A stretch of DNA of 64,000 nucleotides from an uncultured Clostridia bacterium. GTDB taxonomy: Bacteria; Bacillota; Clostridia; Lachnospirales; CAG-274. Position numbers and translations under genes: made by a program. Below the pieces are notes generated by a model. It worked only from the letters and a program-made list of their open reading frames with translations, did not search any database and was not told where the DNA came from. This document shows, one piece after another, positions 8,465-17,630 of the stretch (within the stretch, counting starts at the first letter, position 1; each line of letters opens with the position of its first letter). The stretch is taken from positions 1-64,000 of the forward strand of contig CANRPW010000009.1 of the NCBI GenBank assembly GCA_947632615.1, written 5' to 3'.

Positions 8465-9571
8465 TTATACCAAATTTTCAGGATTTAAGCATAAAAGCTC
8501 GGGAACGGTGAATACTCCGTCTTTTCTTATTAAAACGTCGTCAAAATATATCTCTCCGCCGCCGTAGTCTTGTGTCATTATAAGCACAAGATCCCAGTGT
8601 ACGGCGCTTCTGTTGCCGTTGTCGGCATCGTCGTAGGCATTGCCGGGGGTGAAGTGTACAGAGCCTCTTATTTTTTCGTCAAAGAGAATGTTTTTCATAG
8701 GCTTTGTAATGAATGGGTTTACGCCTATGGCAAATTCGCCTACATATCTTGCGCCCTCGTCTGTATTGAATATTTCGTTGGCTTTGTCTTTGTCGTTGGC
8801 TTCTACGTTTACTATTTTGCCGTCCTTGAAGGTAAGGCTTACATTTTCAAAGTCAAAGCCTCTGTAGGGGCTGGGGGTATTGTAGGTTATTTTGCCGTTT
8901 ACGCTGTCTTTAACCGGGGCTGTGTATACCTCGCCGTCGGGTATATTCATTTCACCTGCACATTTTATGGCGGGTATGCCCTTTATGGAGAAGGTTATGT
9001 CGGTATCTTTTGCCACAAGGCGGACCTTGTCTGTCTTTTCCATATATGCAACAAGGTTATCCATAGCTTTTGACATTTTAGAATAGTCAAGGTTGCATAC
9101 CTTATAGAAGAAATCTTCAAAGGCTTCCTGGCTTGTGCCCATGCTCTGAGCAAGGCTGGGGCCGGGGTATCTTAATACTACCCATTTCTTTTTAAGGCGT
9201 ACGTCTGTCACCGGGCGCTGATATAGCCTTGTGTATATGCCCAGCTTTTCTGGGGGAACGTCAGAAAGCTCCGACTGATTTGCATTTGCGCCTATGCCAA
9301 TGTAGGCATCCATGCCCTTCATTTTCTCCATGTCTATATTTGCAAGAAAACGCCACTGTTCCTCTGTAGAGCCAAGCAAAAGCTCCCTTGTGACCGAGTT
9401 TTCACCAAGGTCTACATAGGGAACGCCGCCTGCTTTGTATATTTCTTTAATAAGCAATTTTACAAGGGGGAGGCAGTCGCCGTTTGCGTTTATAAGCACC
9501 TTTTCTCCCTCTTTTACGTTGATTGAGTAGCCAACTATATTTTTGGCAAGCTCTGCCGCTCTCTGATCCAT
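8465..9571 (-). CDS. M29-family metallo-aminopeptidase
   Basis: A 368-residue cytosolic aminopeptidase of the thermophilic metalloprotease family (AmpS/AmpT type, MEROPS M29). The family's C-terminal ligand region is visible: GEFAIGVNP, HFTPGNAYDDAD, then AVHWDLVLIM with the expected His and Asp. It releases N-terminal residues from peptides and probably uses two divalent metal ions. It stands alone, downstream of a GC-rich hairpin region. The ATG (9569-9571) is followed by the standard DQRAAELAKNIV opening. Confidence 0.93.
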   Translation of the reverse strand: MDQRAAELAKNIVGYSINVKEGEKVLINANGDCLPLVKLLIKEIYKAGGVPYVDLGENSVTRELLLGSTEEQWRFLANIDMEKMKGMDAYIGIGANANQSELSDVPPEKLGIYTRLYQRPVTDVRLKKKWVVLRYPGPSLAQSMGTSQEAFEDFFYKVCNLDYSKMSKAMDNLVAYMEKTDKVRLVAKDTDITFSIKGIPAIKCAGEMNIPDGEVYTAPVKDSVNGKITYNTPSPYRGFDFENVSLTFKDGKIVNVEANDKDKANEIFNTDEGARYVGEFAIGVNPFITKPMKNILFDEKIRGSVHFTPGNAYDDADNGNRSAVHWDLVLIMTQDYGGGEIYFDDVLIRKDGVFTVPELLCLNPENLV

Positions 9572-9676
9572 AAGCTACACTTTCCTTTCATATAAATTTT
9601 TGCCGACCGGACTGCGGCGCCTCCACTTTGCGCCGGAGGCGATTTTGTTTATGGGTTTGGTGACGGCACCGGGGGA

Positions 9677-9763
9677 GCGGGCAGAACGCCGCAGCAGCCG
9701 CTGCGGCAGCCGGTCCCCAGCCGGGGACCGGCTAAACCGCCCTACGGGCGGTTTGTTCTGCCC
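9677..9763. repeat. Cloverleaf-like GC-rich hairpin element between the M29 gene and the exchanger
   Basis: An 11-bp outer stem, GCGGGCAGAAC (9677-9687) with GTTCTGCCCGC (9753-9763), encloses three consecutive perfect hairpins: about 9688-9707 (GCCGCAGC arms), about 9708-9733 (AGCCGGTCCCC arms) and about 9734-9754 (AAACCGCC arms). The whole 9597-9835 gap has no convincing gene. The motif CCGGGTCGGCT lies at 9815-9825 and recurs at 42892-42902. Confidence 0.8.
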
Positions 9764-9835
9764 GCATTTCCCCACCCGAAGCCGCCGTGCAGACTTCTAC
9801 ATGCCGCAATTCTTCCGGGTCGGCTATTATCTTCC

Positions 9836-10813
9836 CTAAGCCGCGATTGTCATAGGCAACGCGATGGAGCATACGTATGATGCTATCAATAATAAGCCCA
9901 GAATTCTGCAAAGAAATACGTACTTTTTGGAAAACATAACAACTAAGGCTAATAAAGTAGATATTACACCAAACAGTATCATAAATAATGAGGCTGTTTC
10001 GTTAAAATATATGCTTCCGCTTGTAAGAAGCAGGTCACCGAATACCAATATTATAAAGTTGAATATATTGCTGCCCGTTACATTGCCTATAGAAGCATTG
10101 AAGTTTCTGAGTCTTACAAGGTTGATGGATGATGTAAGCTCGGGAAGCGATGTGGCAACGCCTAAGAATATAGCTCCTGCCACAGTCTTGCCAAGCTGAA
10201 GCTCGTCGGCAATTATGTCGGTCACCTTAGTAAGCACAATGCTCACAATTACAAGCAATACGGCAAATATAACAAACCTGACCAAAATCTGCTTAGGTGT
10301 CAGATCTGTTGCAGCCTTGTTATCATTTCCGTCGTCTTCATCTCCCGCAATAAGCTTTACATTTATAATATAGACAATAAGTATTACAACAGATGCTATG
10401 TCAACAGAAAAAATAACAAGATTTAAAGTGGAATTCTGATGTGTAACACCAAAATAAGTTGCCCCGAACATTACAAGGGTAAGGAGAAGTGTGTATATAT
10501 GAGTTTTGGATACTTTCGACTCCTTATATATGCCTGCGGCAAACACAAGGCATATACCTATAATTATAAGGTTGAAGTTGTCGCTTCCCAGTACGTTTCC
10601 CAAAACAAGGTTTGGCTCTTTTACAATAAGCACCGAGGTTATACTGGTGAAAAGCTCAGGCAGGCTGGTTACTGCGGCAAGCATTATGCCCCCTATAAAA
10701 GCCCCCGAGAGATTAGTTTTCTTGTCAAGCTCGTCTACATAAAATGACAGCTTGATAGAAAAATAAACAACCATAACCGCCAATATCAAATAGCAAATCA
10801 AATGCAGCGCCAT
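9836..10813 (-). CDS. Sodium/calcium exchanger family (CaCA) membrane protein
   Basis: A 325-residue integral membrane protein with about ten helices and the two inverted alpha-repeats of the CaCA family: GIMLAAVTSLPELFTS near residue 40 and GVATSLPELTSS near residue 220, each followed by a GNVLGSD/GNVTGSN segment. These TSLPE motifs line the cation site. An acidic cytosolic loop (GDEDDGNDN) separates the halves. The likely role is Ca2+ or K+ exchange for Na+ or H+; the ion is not deducible. It is closest in layout to YrbG-like proteins. Confidence 0.9.
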   Translation of the reverse strand: MALHLICYLILAVMVVYFSIKLSFYVDELDKKTNLSGAFIGGIMLAAVTSLPELFTSITSVLIVKEPNLVLGNVLGSDNFNLIIIGICLVFAAGIYKESKVSKTHIYTLLLTLVMFGATYFGVTHQNSTLNLVIFSVDIASVVILIVYIINVKLIAGDEDDGNDNKAATDLTPKQILVRFVIFAVLLVIVSIVLTKVTDIIADELQLGKTVAGAIFLGVATSLPELTSSINLVRLRNFNASIGNVTGSNIFNFIILVFGDLLLTSGSIYFNETASLFMILFGVISTLLALVVMFSKKYVFLCRILGLLLIASYVCSIALPMTIAA

Positions 10814-10896
10814 AATAATACCTCCATTAAAAAATTATTAACATTATAATTATAAACCATTTCATAAAAGTCTGCAAGAAATATATTCCGGCGATA

Positions 10897-12087
10897 TCAT
10901 ATAATAATAAGCCCCTCGGTAAAGTCTGCTCCTTTTATATGCCGTGTTTTAAGCATATATAAATCAGCAGCAAAAACGTCCTTCATCAGGCAGCTTCGCC
11001 CAGACTCAGAAAGCCCCTCCATGTCCTTTTTCACATTGGTAATAACAGGCACACTCGCCTTCTCCGCAAGTTCTCCCAAAAGGCGGCGCTTTTCACTTTT
11101 CACACCCAATACCCTTATGTAAGGCACTTTCCTCGGCGGATAAGCCTCATTTTTATTGACATCTAAAAGAATATGCAATATAGCCCGTCTTATTTTAGCC
11201 ATAGTATAACGCTTAGACTTTAAGCTCTCTATAAGCTCGTAGGTGTCTGAAAAGCCGCAGCCCTTATATATTTTATTTTCAAGGCCTTCGGTGACATCAC
11301 AGATATCTCCCAGCCGCTCCTTGCCCAATTTAAGTATGATATATCTTAATTCCTCGGCAAAATCATTTAATGATACCGTACCCTTGTGAATTTCCGTTAA
11401 ATACATATCCCAGACATTTTCTGGCACGGCGCTGCGCGCAGCTTCATACTCTCCCGATAAAAGGGCTTTTCTCACAGCGGCGGCAGAAGAAAATTCGCCT
11501 TTGCCGGTGACATCATTATATCCCCGCCCTATCCTTTTTATGCCAATAGGCTCTATAGGCGAACACAATTTTTTAAGGCTTTTTACATATTCCACGGCTA
11601 AAATATTGTTAGGCTCTGACATAAGCCCCGCAGGAAGGTCAATAAGCCCTCTGACGGCTCTTTCTCTTGCCCCGGGAAAGCTAAGCCCCTCGTCAGAGTA
11701 TGCCTTTATAAGCTCCCTAAGCCTCTCAGGCTCTTCCGAAAGCAGTTCCCCCACAGCCTTTATATGCTCCAAGCCGTCTGCTTCGCAGCCAAACATCATC
11801 TTATCAAATATGCCTGCTTTTGTGAGAACATCACAGCAGCCAAAGCCAAACACATCTGCCGCTCCAGTGGCGTATATAACAGGCAGCTCCAAAACCATAT
11901 CTGCCCCATTTAAAAGGGCAGCCCTTGTGCGCACAAACTTATCATATACGGCAGGCTCTCCTCTCTGAACAAAGCAGCCGCTCATAACAGCTCCCACAAA
12001 AGCCCCGTGCTCGTGGGCTTTTTCTACTATATATTTATGTCCCTTATGAAAAGGATTAAATTCCGCAGCAATACCAACGCCCGTCAT
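10897..12087 (-). CDS. tmcAL: tRNA(Met) cytidine acetate ligase
   Basis: A 396-residue protein of the YlbM/TmcAL family, which adds an acetyl group to C34 of elongator tRNA(Met) using acetate and ATP. The N-terminal nucleotidyltransferase signature GIAAEFNPFHKGHKYIVEKA and the downstream GCFVQRGEPA are clear, as is the family's SEPNNILAVEYVKSL segment. It is divergent from pta-ackA, with a 240-bp shared gap. The proximity to acetate metabolism genes is notable but may be chance. Confidence 0.92.
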   Translation of the reverse strand: MTGVGIAAEFNPFHKGHKYIVEKAHEHGAFVGAVMSGCFVQRGEPAVYDKFVRTRAALLNGADMVLELPVIYATGAADVFGFGCCDVLTKAGIFDKMMFGCEADGLEHIKAVGELLSEEPERLRELIKAYSDEGLSFPGARERAVRGLIDLPAGLMSEPNNILAVEYVKSLKKLCSPIEPIGIKRIGRGYNDVTGKGEFSSAAAVRKALLSGEYEAARSAVPENVWDMYLTEIHKGTVSLNDFAEELRYIILKLGKERLGDICDVTEGLENKIYKGCGFSDTYELIESLKSKRYTMAKIRRAILHILLDVNKNEAYPPRKVPYIRVLGVKSEKRRLLGELAEKASVPVITNVKKDMEGLSESGRSCLMKDVFAADLYMLKTRHIKGADFTEGLIII

Positions 12088-12226
12088 TGTATTACCTCCA
12101 ATTTTACCATATTCCGCTTATTATATTATGCACAATAAAAAAAGCTCTGTCAATTTGTAAAATAAATTTTTTATAACATTTTTCACAAAAAAATCACCTT
12201 CACATTAAAAAAACAGTAAAAATTGC

Positions 12227-12254
12227 TTGAAAGACTTTTAAAAAGTGGTATAAT
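12227..12254 (+). promoter_or_regulatory. Promoter of pta-ackA
   Basis: TTGAAA (12227-12232) and TATAAT (12249-12254) are separated by 16 bp, about 70 bp before the pta start. The rest of the 12088-12327 gap is A/T-rich, with no other clear element. Confidence 0.7.
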
Positions 12255-12327
12255 AAAATTAACAGGTTTTGTAAAGAGGGCAAAAGCCTTCCATACCTTA
12301 TTTCAATAATGAAAGGAGTTTTATAAA

Positions 12328-13329
12328 ATGAGTTTTTTGGAAAAAACAAAGGCAAGAGCAAAGGCAAATGTTAAGACTATTGTTCTTCCCGAAACAAATG
12401 ATGTAAGAACTATCGAGGCTGCCGACAAGGCAATAGCTGAGGGCATTGCCAAAATAATTTTAGTAGGCAAAAAGGACGAAATAGCAGCATATGAAAAGGA
12501 CTATCCCAACATTGCAAAAGCAACTGTTATAGACCCCGAAACATATGAAAGGTTTGACGAAATGGTAGCTCTTCTTGTAGAGCTTCGTAAGGCTAAGGGC
12601 ATGACAGAGGAAAAGGCTATATCACTTCTTAAGGGCGACTACCTCACATTTGGCGTAACTCTCGTTAAGATGGAAATAGCAGACGGTATGGTATCAGGCG
12701 CATGCCACGCTACGGCAGACGTACTTCGTCCCGCACTTCAGATAATCAAGGCAAAGCCCGGCGTTTCAACAGTTTCTTCATTCTTCGTAATGGTAGTGCC
12801 AAACTGCGACCTTGGCGAAAACGGAACATTCGTATTCTCCGACTGCGGACTTGAACAGAACCCAACAAGCGACAAGCTTGCAGCTATAGCTTGCTCCGCT
12901 GCTGACTCCTTCAAGCTCCTTATTGAAAGCGAGCCAAGAGTAGCTATGCTTTCACACTCTACAAAGGGCTCGGCAAAGCATGCCGATGTAGATAAGGTTA
13001 CGGCAGCTGTTGAGATAGCTCACAGTTTACGTCCCGAGCTTAACATTGACGGCGAGCTTCAGGCAGATGCAGCAATGGTTCCGTCGGTTGGTCAGTCAAA
13101 AGCTCCCGGTTCTGCGGTAGCAGGCAAGGCAAACGTACTTGTATTCCCCGACCTTGATGCAGGCAACATTGGCTACAAGCTCGTACAAAGACTTGCAAAG
13201 GCAGAAGCATACGGCCCTGCAACACAGGGTCTTGCAAAGCCCGTAAACGACCTTTCAAGAGGATGCTCGGCTGACGACATCGTAGGCGTTATAGCTATCA
13301 CCTGCGTACAGGCGCAGGCAAACGACTAA
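12328..13329 (+). CDS. pta: Phosphate acetyltransferase
   Basis: A 333-residue Pta (short form, without the DRTGG extension) that converts acetyl-CoA and phosphate to acetyl phosphate. Recognised by the opening of the PTA_PTB fold (KTIVLPETNDVRTIEAA), GMVSGACHATADVLRPALQ, and the C-terminal VFPDLDAGNIGYKLVQRL with GPATQGLAKPVNDLSRG. AAAGGAG precedes the ATG. It is followed 23 bp later by ackA; together they make ATP and acetate at the end of fermentation. Confidence 0.98.
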   Translation: MSFLEKTKARAKANVKTIVLPETNDVRTIEAADKAIAEGIAKIILVGKKDEIAAYEKDYPNIAKATVIDPETYERFDEMVALLVELRKAKGMTEEKAISLLKGDYLTFGVTLVKMEIADGMVSGACHATADVLRPALQIIKAKPGVSTVSSFFVMVVPNCDLGENGTFVFSDCGLEQNPTSDKLAAIACSAADSFKLLIESEPRVAMLSHSTKGSAKHADVDKVTAAVEIAHSLRPELNIDGELQADAAMVPSVGQSKAPGSAVAGKANVLVFPDLDAGNIGYKLVQRLAKAEAYGPATQGLAKPVNDLSRGCSADDIVGVIAITCVQAQAND

Positions 13330-13352
13330 TATTTACATAAGGAGGATAACTC

Positions 13353-14549
13353 ATGAAAATTCTCGTACTTAACTGCGGAAGCTCATCTCTTAAATATCAG
13401 CTTATAGATATGGACAACAACAACGAGGTATTGGCTGTCGGTCTTTGCGAAAGAATAGGTATTGACGGCAGATTAAAGCACGAACCTGAGGGAAAGGATA
13501 AATTCGTAAGCGAAGCTCCTCTTCCTGACCACAACGCAGCGGTCAAAGCTGTTATGGATGCACTTCTTGACAAGGATCACGGCGTTATTTCAGACATTTC
13601 CGAAATCAACGGCGTAGGTCACAGAGTAGTCCACGGCGGCGAAAGCTTTGCTTCATCCGTTATTATTACTCCCGAGGTAAAGGCAGCCATCCAAGACTGC
13701 TGCAAGCTCGCTCCGCTTCACAACCCCGCAAACCTCATTGGTATAGATGCTTGTGAGGCTCTTATGCCCGGCGTACCTCAGGTAGCTGTATTTGACACAG
13801 CTTTCCATCAGACAATGCCCGAAAAGGCTTATATGTATGCCCTTCCCTATGAGCTTTACGAAAAGCATAAAATTCGTAAATACGGCTTCCACGGCACAAG
13901 CCATAAGTTTGTAACTCAGGAATGTGCTAAGCTTATGGGCAAAGCCCCCGAAGACATCAACATTATCACCTGCCACTTAGGCAACGGCGGTTCTCTTTCA
14001 GCCGTAAAGAACGGCAAGTGCGTTGACACGACCATGGGTCTTACACCTCTTGCAGGTATAGTAATGGGTACACGCTGCGGCAATATCGACCCCGCTATCG
14101 TAAATTTCATTATGGAAGCAGAGGGAATGACAGGCAAAGAGGTTGACAACCTTATGAATAAGGAATCAGGCGTTTTAGGTCTTTCAGGTGTTTCTTCAGA
14201 CTTCAGAGACCTTGAAGCAGCTGCGGCAGAGGGCAACAAGAGAGCAAAAATAGCTCTTGATACTTTCCACTATACAGTAGCTAAGTTCATAGGCGAATAT
14301 TTAGTAGCTCTTAACGGCACAGACGCTATCGTTTTCACCGCAGGTATAGGCGAAAACTCAGGCTCAAGCCGTCAGGAGATCTGCAACTACCTTACCTTCC
14401 TTGGCATCAAGCTCGACCCCGAGAAGAACGCTCAGAGAGGAAAGGCACAGTGCATTTCTACAGCTGATTCACCGATAAAGGTATATGTAATACCTACAAA
14501 CGAGGAGCTTATGATAGCTCTGGACACAAACAGACTTATCACAGCATAA
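13353..14549 (+). CDS. ackA: Acetate kinase
   Basis: A 398-residue ASKHA-fold kinase that makes ATP and acetate from acetyl phosphate. It opens [17 protein letters not shown] and has the signatures [44 protein letters not shown] and [18 protein letters not shown] lies before the ATG. It is co-transcribed with pta and ends at a clear terminator. Confidence 0.98.
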   Translation: MKILVLNCGSSSLKYQLIDMDNNNEVLAVGLCERIGIDGRLKHEPEGKDKFVSEAPLPDHNAAVKAVMDALLDKDHGVISDISEINGVGHRVVHGGESFASSVIITPEVKAAIQDCCKLAPLHNPANLIGIDACEALMPGVPQVAVFDTAFHQTMPEKAYMYALPYELYEKHKIRKYGFHGTSHKFVTQECAKLMGKAPEDINIITCHLGNGGSLSAVKNGKCVDTTMGLTPLAGIVMGTRCGNIDPAIVNFIMEAEGMTGKEVDNLMNKESGVLGLSGVSSDFRDLEAAAAEGNKRAKIALDTFHYTVAKFIGEYLVALNGTDAIVFTAGIGENSGSSRQEICNYLTFLGIKLDPEKNAQRGKAQCISTADSPIKVYVIPTNEELMIALDTNRLITA

Positions 14550-14562
14550 GCAATAAATAATT

Positions 14563-14593
14563 AGCCCGTTTTGTTCCCAAAGCGGGCTTTTTT
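14563..14593 (+). terminator. Terminator of pta-ackA
   Basis: AGCCCG...CGGGCT stem (with inner TTTG/CAAA pairing) followed by six T, 13 bp after ackA. Confidence 0.9.
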
Positions 14594-14615
14594 GTGTTTA
14601 AATTTCAATTAGGGC

Positions 14616-14644
14616 TTGCTTTTTTTTGAGTATGAATATATAAT
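14616..14644 (+). promoter_or_regulatory. Promoter of purC
   Basis: TTGCTT (14616-14621), a 17-bp spacer and TATAAT (14639-14644). A second overlapping option is TTGAGT with TATAAT at 14650-14655. No purine riboswitch core is visible in the short leader. Confidence 0.6.
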
Positions 14645-14704
14645 TTTAATATAATGTTATAAGGGAGAATTTTTCTCTGTTATTTTAAGAAAGGTGTAAT
14701 AAAA

Positions 14705-15421
14705 ATGGATAAAAAAGAACTTCTCTATACCGGTAAGGCAAAAAAGGTATATGCAACAGACGACCCGACACTTTGCATATTTGAATATAAGGACGATGCT
14801 ACGGCATTCAACGGGCTTAAAAAAGGCTCATTTGAAGGCAAGGGCGAAATAAACAATCAGATGGCAAACTTTATATTCAGACTTCTTGAAAAGGACGGAA
14901 TAAAGACACATCTTGTAAAGGAATTAAGCAAAAGAGAGACACTTGTTAAAAAATGTGAGATAATTCCTCTTGAAGTTATAGTAAGAAATGTTGCCGCAGG
15001 CTCTTTTTCCAAGAGATTTGGCGTAAAAGAGGGCACTCCTCTTAAGAACCCTACCTTAGAGTTCAGCTATAAGGATGACGACCTTGGAGATCCTATGATA
15101 AATACATCACAGGCGCTTGCGATCGGTCTTGCCACAAAAGAGGAAATAGATCAGATAGCGGAGCTTGCATTTAAAGTAAACGAAAGCCTTAAAAAGATAT
15201 TTTTAAATATCGGCATTAAAATAATAGACTTTAAGATCGAAGTAGGCAAGACAGCTGATGGAGAGATAGTGCTTGCCGATGAAATTTCACCCGACACCTG
15301 CCGCCTTTGGGATGCAGAGACCAACAAGAAGCTGGATAAAGACCGCTTCCGTTTTGACTTAGGTGAATTTTCCGACGTATATTTTGAAGTTTGGGGAAGA
15401 CTCAACGATTTTTATAAATAA
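14705..15421 (+). CDS. purC: SAICAR synthetase (phosphoribosylaminoimidazole-succinocarboxamide synthase)
   Basis: A 238-residue enzyme of purine synthesis that joins CAIR and aspartate using ATP. Diagnostic segments are LYTGKAKKVYAT, VIVRNVAAGSFSKR, PTLEFSYKDD and ADEISPDTCRLWD. It is a single gene here, not inside a pur operon. AGAAAGGTG precedes the ATG. Confidence 0.97.
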   Translation: MDKKELLYTGKAKKVYATDDPTLCIFEYKDDATAFNGLKKGSFEGKGEINNQMANFIFRLLEKDGIKTHLVKELSKRETLVKKCEIIPLEVIVRNVAAGSFSKRFGVKEGTPLKNPTLEFSYKDDDLGDPMINTSQALAIGLATKEEIDQIAELAFKVNESLKKIFLNIGIKIIDFKIEVGKTADGEIVLADEISPDTCRLWDAETNKKLDKDRFRFDLGEFSDVYFEVWGRLNDFYK

Positions 15422-15440
15422 TTACTTGTTCGGCTATGAT

Positions 15441-15468
15441 GCCCCTCAAGCCTGACGGTTTGAGGGGC
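15441..15468 (+). terminator. Hairpin after purC, weak terminator
   Basis: Arms GCCCCTCAA (15441-15449) and TTGAGGGGC (15460-15468) form a strong stem. It is followed only by TTATATGTT, so it may be a leaky terminator that lets transcripts run into the glycosylase gene. Confidence 0.55.
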
Positions 15469-15488
15469 TTATATGTTCGGGAGGACAA

Positions 15489-16067
15489 ATGGACTACAAG
15501 CGCTTGAAAAAGGAATTTTATCTGCAAGACACCCATACCGTTGCCAAAGGGCTTTTGGGCAAATATATTGTGCGTAATAATATTGCCCTTGAAATCACCG
15601 AAACGGAAAGCTATATAGGCAGCATTGATAAAGCCTGCCATGCCTACGGCGGAAGGCGTACTGCCCGTACGGAGCCGCTGTTTGCAGAGGGCGGTATATT
15701 TTATATTTATCTTATTTACGGTATGTACTGCTGTCTTAATGTTATATCCGAGGGGAAGGACGTGCCCTGCGGAGTGCTTATAAGAGGGGCGGAGATAGCA
15801 GAGGGCTATGATGAAGTAAGCAAAAACAGATATAACAAGCCCTACGGCCTTCTTTCCCCATATCAGAAGAAAAATATATTAAACGGACCGGGCAAGGTGT
15901 GTATGGGGCTTGGTATTGACAGAAGTCAGAACGGCATCTCCTGCCTGTCCGACAAGCTATTTATAGCAGAGGGCAAGGACGTAGAGGTAATAAAAACAGG
16001 CAAAAGAATAGGCATAGACTACGCCGAGGAGGCAAAGGATTTTTTGTGGAGATATTATAAGGGGTGA
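15489..16067 (+). CDS. 3-methyladenine DNA glycosylase (AAG/MPG family)
   Basis: A 192-residue base-excision repair enzyme of the Aag fold that removes alkylated purines. The family hallmarks are [23 protein letters not shown], the [14 protein letters not shown] strand with the catalytic Glu just before it, [10 protein letters not shown], and the late [19 protein letters not shown] lies before the ATG. Its stop lies just before the nadD-yqeK start, so the two are probably co-transcribed. Confidence 0.94.
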   Translation: MDYKRLKKEFYLQDTHTVAKGLLGKYIVRNNIALEITETESYIGSIDKACHAYGGRRTARTEPLFAEGGIFYIYLIYGMYCCLNVISEGKDVPCGVLIRGAEIAEGYDEVSKNRYNKPYGLLSPYQKKNILNGPGKVCMGLGIDRSQNGISCLSDKLFIAEGKDVEVIKTGKRIGIDYAEEAKDFLWRYYKG

Positions 16068-16072
16068 TATGT

Positions 16073-17281
16073 ATGAACAAAATAGGAATAATGGGAGGCT
16101 CTTTCGACCCTATACACATAGGGCACATGAATATAGCGGAGGAAGCCGCTGCCCGTCTGGGGCTTGACGAGGTTTTGTTTATACCTGCAAACAAGTCATA
16201 TAATAAAGACCCCAACGAAAATATGAGCTCCGACAAAAGGCTTTATCTGACAGAGCTTGCAGTGGAGGACGATCCTCTTTTTAAGGCAAGCGACATAGAA
16301 ATAAAAAGAGGGGGCACTACCTACACGGTGGATACCCTTGAGGAGCTTAAAGGCCTTTACGGAGATGACACAGAGCTTGTTTTTCTGTTAGGCGCTGACT
16401 CTATGCTTGCCGTTGACAAATGGAGAGAGCCTGAGAAGCTGTTTAAGCTCTGCCGCTTTGCAGTGGTTTCACGCCCCGGCTGCAGCGACGGCGAATTGGA
16501 GAAAGAAATAAAAAGGATAGAGAAAAAATACAATTCCGAAATATACAGAATGAATACCCCAGGGCTGGACGTTTCGTCAACGGATATAAGAAACAGGATA
16601 GCAGGGGGCGAAGGCTTCAGATATATGCTGCCTGCCAAGGTGTGGAAGGCTATAACGGACAATGATCTTTACGGCTTTAAGCCCGAATTTTATCCCGAAG
16701 CGGCTATATATGTAAAAAGGCTTGAAAAGGAGCTTAAGCCCTCGAGGTTCAGGCATACATTAGGCGTTGCCGCTGAAGCAAGAAAGCTTGCAAGGACATA
16801 TTCGGAAGACCCATACAAGGCATATATAGCAGGGCTTCTCCACGACTGCGCTAAAAACTTTGACAGGGAAAAGACATATGCCCTTTGCGAAAAATACGGC
16901 GTAGAGCTTGACGAGGTTTTAAAGGCACAGCCCGACCTTATACACAGCTTTTTGGGAGCGGAGGCAGCCAAAGAGGAATACGGCATAACAGACGAAGAAA
17001 TACTCAGAGCCATAAAATACCATACCACAGGGCATGGCGAGGGTATGAGCCCTCTTGAAATGATAATATATTTAGCGGATATTATAGAGCCTAACAGGGC
17101 ATATTTTAAAGGGCTTGACAAAATACGTAAATTAGCTTATTATGATTTAAAATCAGCCATGGAGGAAGCCTTGGAGCAGACAATAAGCTTCAACAGCGAA
17201 AAGGGAAGGCTTATACACCCGCTTTCCTCTCAGGCTTACAGTTATTTTAAAGAAAACAACAGGAGGAAACGCATTGAGTAA
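16073..17281 (+). CDS. nadD: Fused nicotinate-nucleotide adenylyltransferase and YqeK-type HD hydrolase
   Basis: A 402-residue two-domain protein. Residues about 1-205 are NadD (GIMGGSFDPIHIGHMNIAEEA nucleotidyltransferase motif, then SSTDIRNRI), which adenylates NaMN for NAD synthesis. Residues about 215-400 are a YqeK HD domain (HTLGVAAEARKLA, AGLLHDCAKNFD, LIHSFLGA, KYHTTGH), a family shown to hydrolyse Ap4A. Start ATG 16073 chosen because AAGGGGTG sits at good spacing; a GTG at 16064 is possible. The two functions are separate adjacent genes in most Bacillota. It overlaps rsfS by 8 bp. Confidence 0.95.
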   Translation: MNKIGIMGGSFDPIHIGHMNIAEEAAARLGLDEVLFIPANKSYNKDPNENMSSDKRLYLTELAVEDDPLFKASDIEIKRGGTTYTVDTLEELKGLYGDDTELVFLLGADSMLAVDKWREPEKLFKLCRFAVVSRPGCSDGELEKEIKRIEKKYNSEIYRMNTPGLDVSSTDIRNRIAGGEGFRYMLPAKVWKAITDNDLYGFKPEFYPEAAIYVKRLEKELKPSRFRHTLGVAAEARKLARTYSEDPYKAYIAGLLHDCAKNFDREKTYALCEKYGVELDEVLKAQPDLIHSFLGAEAAKEEYGITDEEILRAIKYHTTGHGEGMSPLEMIIYLADIIEPNRAYFKGLDKIRKLAYYDLKSAMEEALEQTISFNSEKGRLIHPLSSQAYSYFKENNRRKRIE

Positions 17282-17621
17282 GGAAAAGATTTTACAGGGA
17301 GTAAAAGCGGCAGTAGAGGCGCTGGACGATAAGAAGGCTAATGATATAGTTGTGCTTAACATAGGCAAAATAACTACCATTGCCGACTATTTTATAATCG
17401 CAAATGCCAAAAATCCTAACCAGCTGCAGGCTATGGCAGACTCTGTGCAGGAGGCTATGTATAAAATAGGCATAAGCAAAACAGGGGGAGAGGGCATTGG
17501 CAATAAAAGCTGGGTACTTCTTGACTACAACGACATAGTTGTACACCTTTTTGACGAGGAAAGCAGAGAATTTTACGATCTTGAAAGAATTTGGGCAGAT
17601 GCCGAGAGGGTAGAGCTGTAG
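17274..17621 (+). CDS. rsfS: Ribosome silencing factor RsfS
   Basis: A 115-residue RsfS/Iojap protein that binds L14 and blocks subunit joining when nutrients are short. Diagnostic segments are LDDKKANDIVVLNI, TIADYFIIANAKNPNQLQAMAD and the C-terminal GNKSWVLLDYNDIVVHLFDEESREFYDLERIW. Starts at TTG 17274 with AGGAGG 7 nt upstream; the start overlaps the end of the nadD-yqeK fusion, indicating coupling. Confidence 0.95.
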   Translation: MSKEKILQGVKAAVEALDDKKANDIVVLNIGKITTIADYFIIANAKNPNQLQAMADSVQEAMYKIGISKTGGEGIGNKSWVLLDYNDIVVHLFDEESREFYDLERIWADAERVEL

Positions 17622-17630
17622 GAGATAAAA

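Noticed and set aside
9575-9839. Overlapping short open frames on both strands in the gap before the exchanger gene
   Set aside because: They lie inside the cloverleaf hairpin region, are Arg/Pro/Gly-rich by composition, lack ribosome sites and mirror one another because the DNA is self-complementary.
14594-14704. Purine riboswitch before purC
   Set aside because: The leader is only about 55 nt and shows none of the conserved junction sequence.
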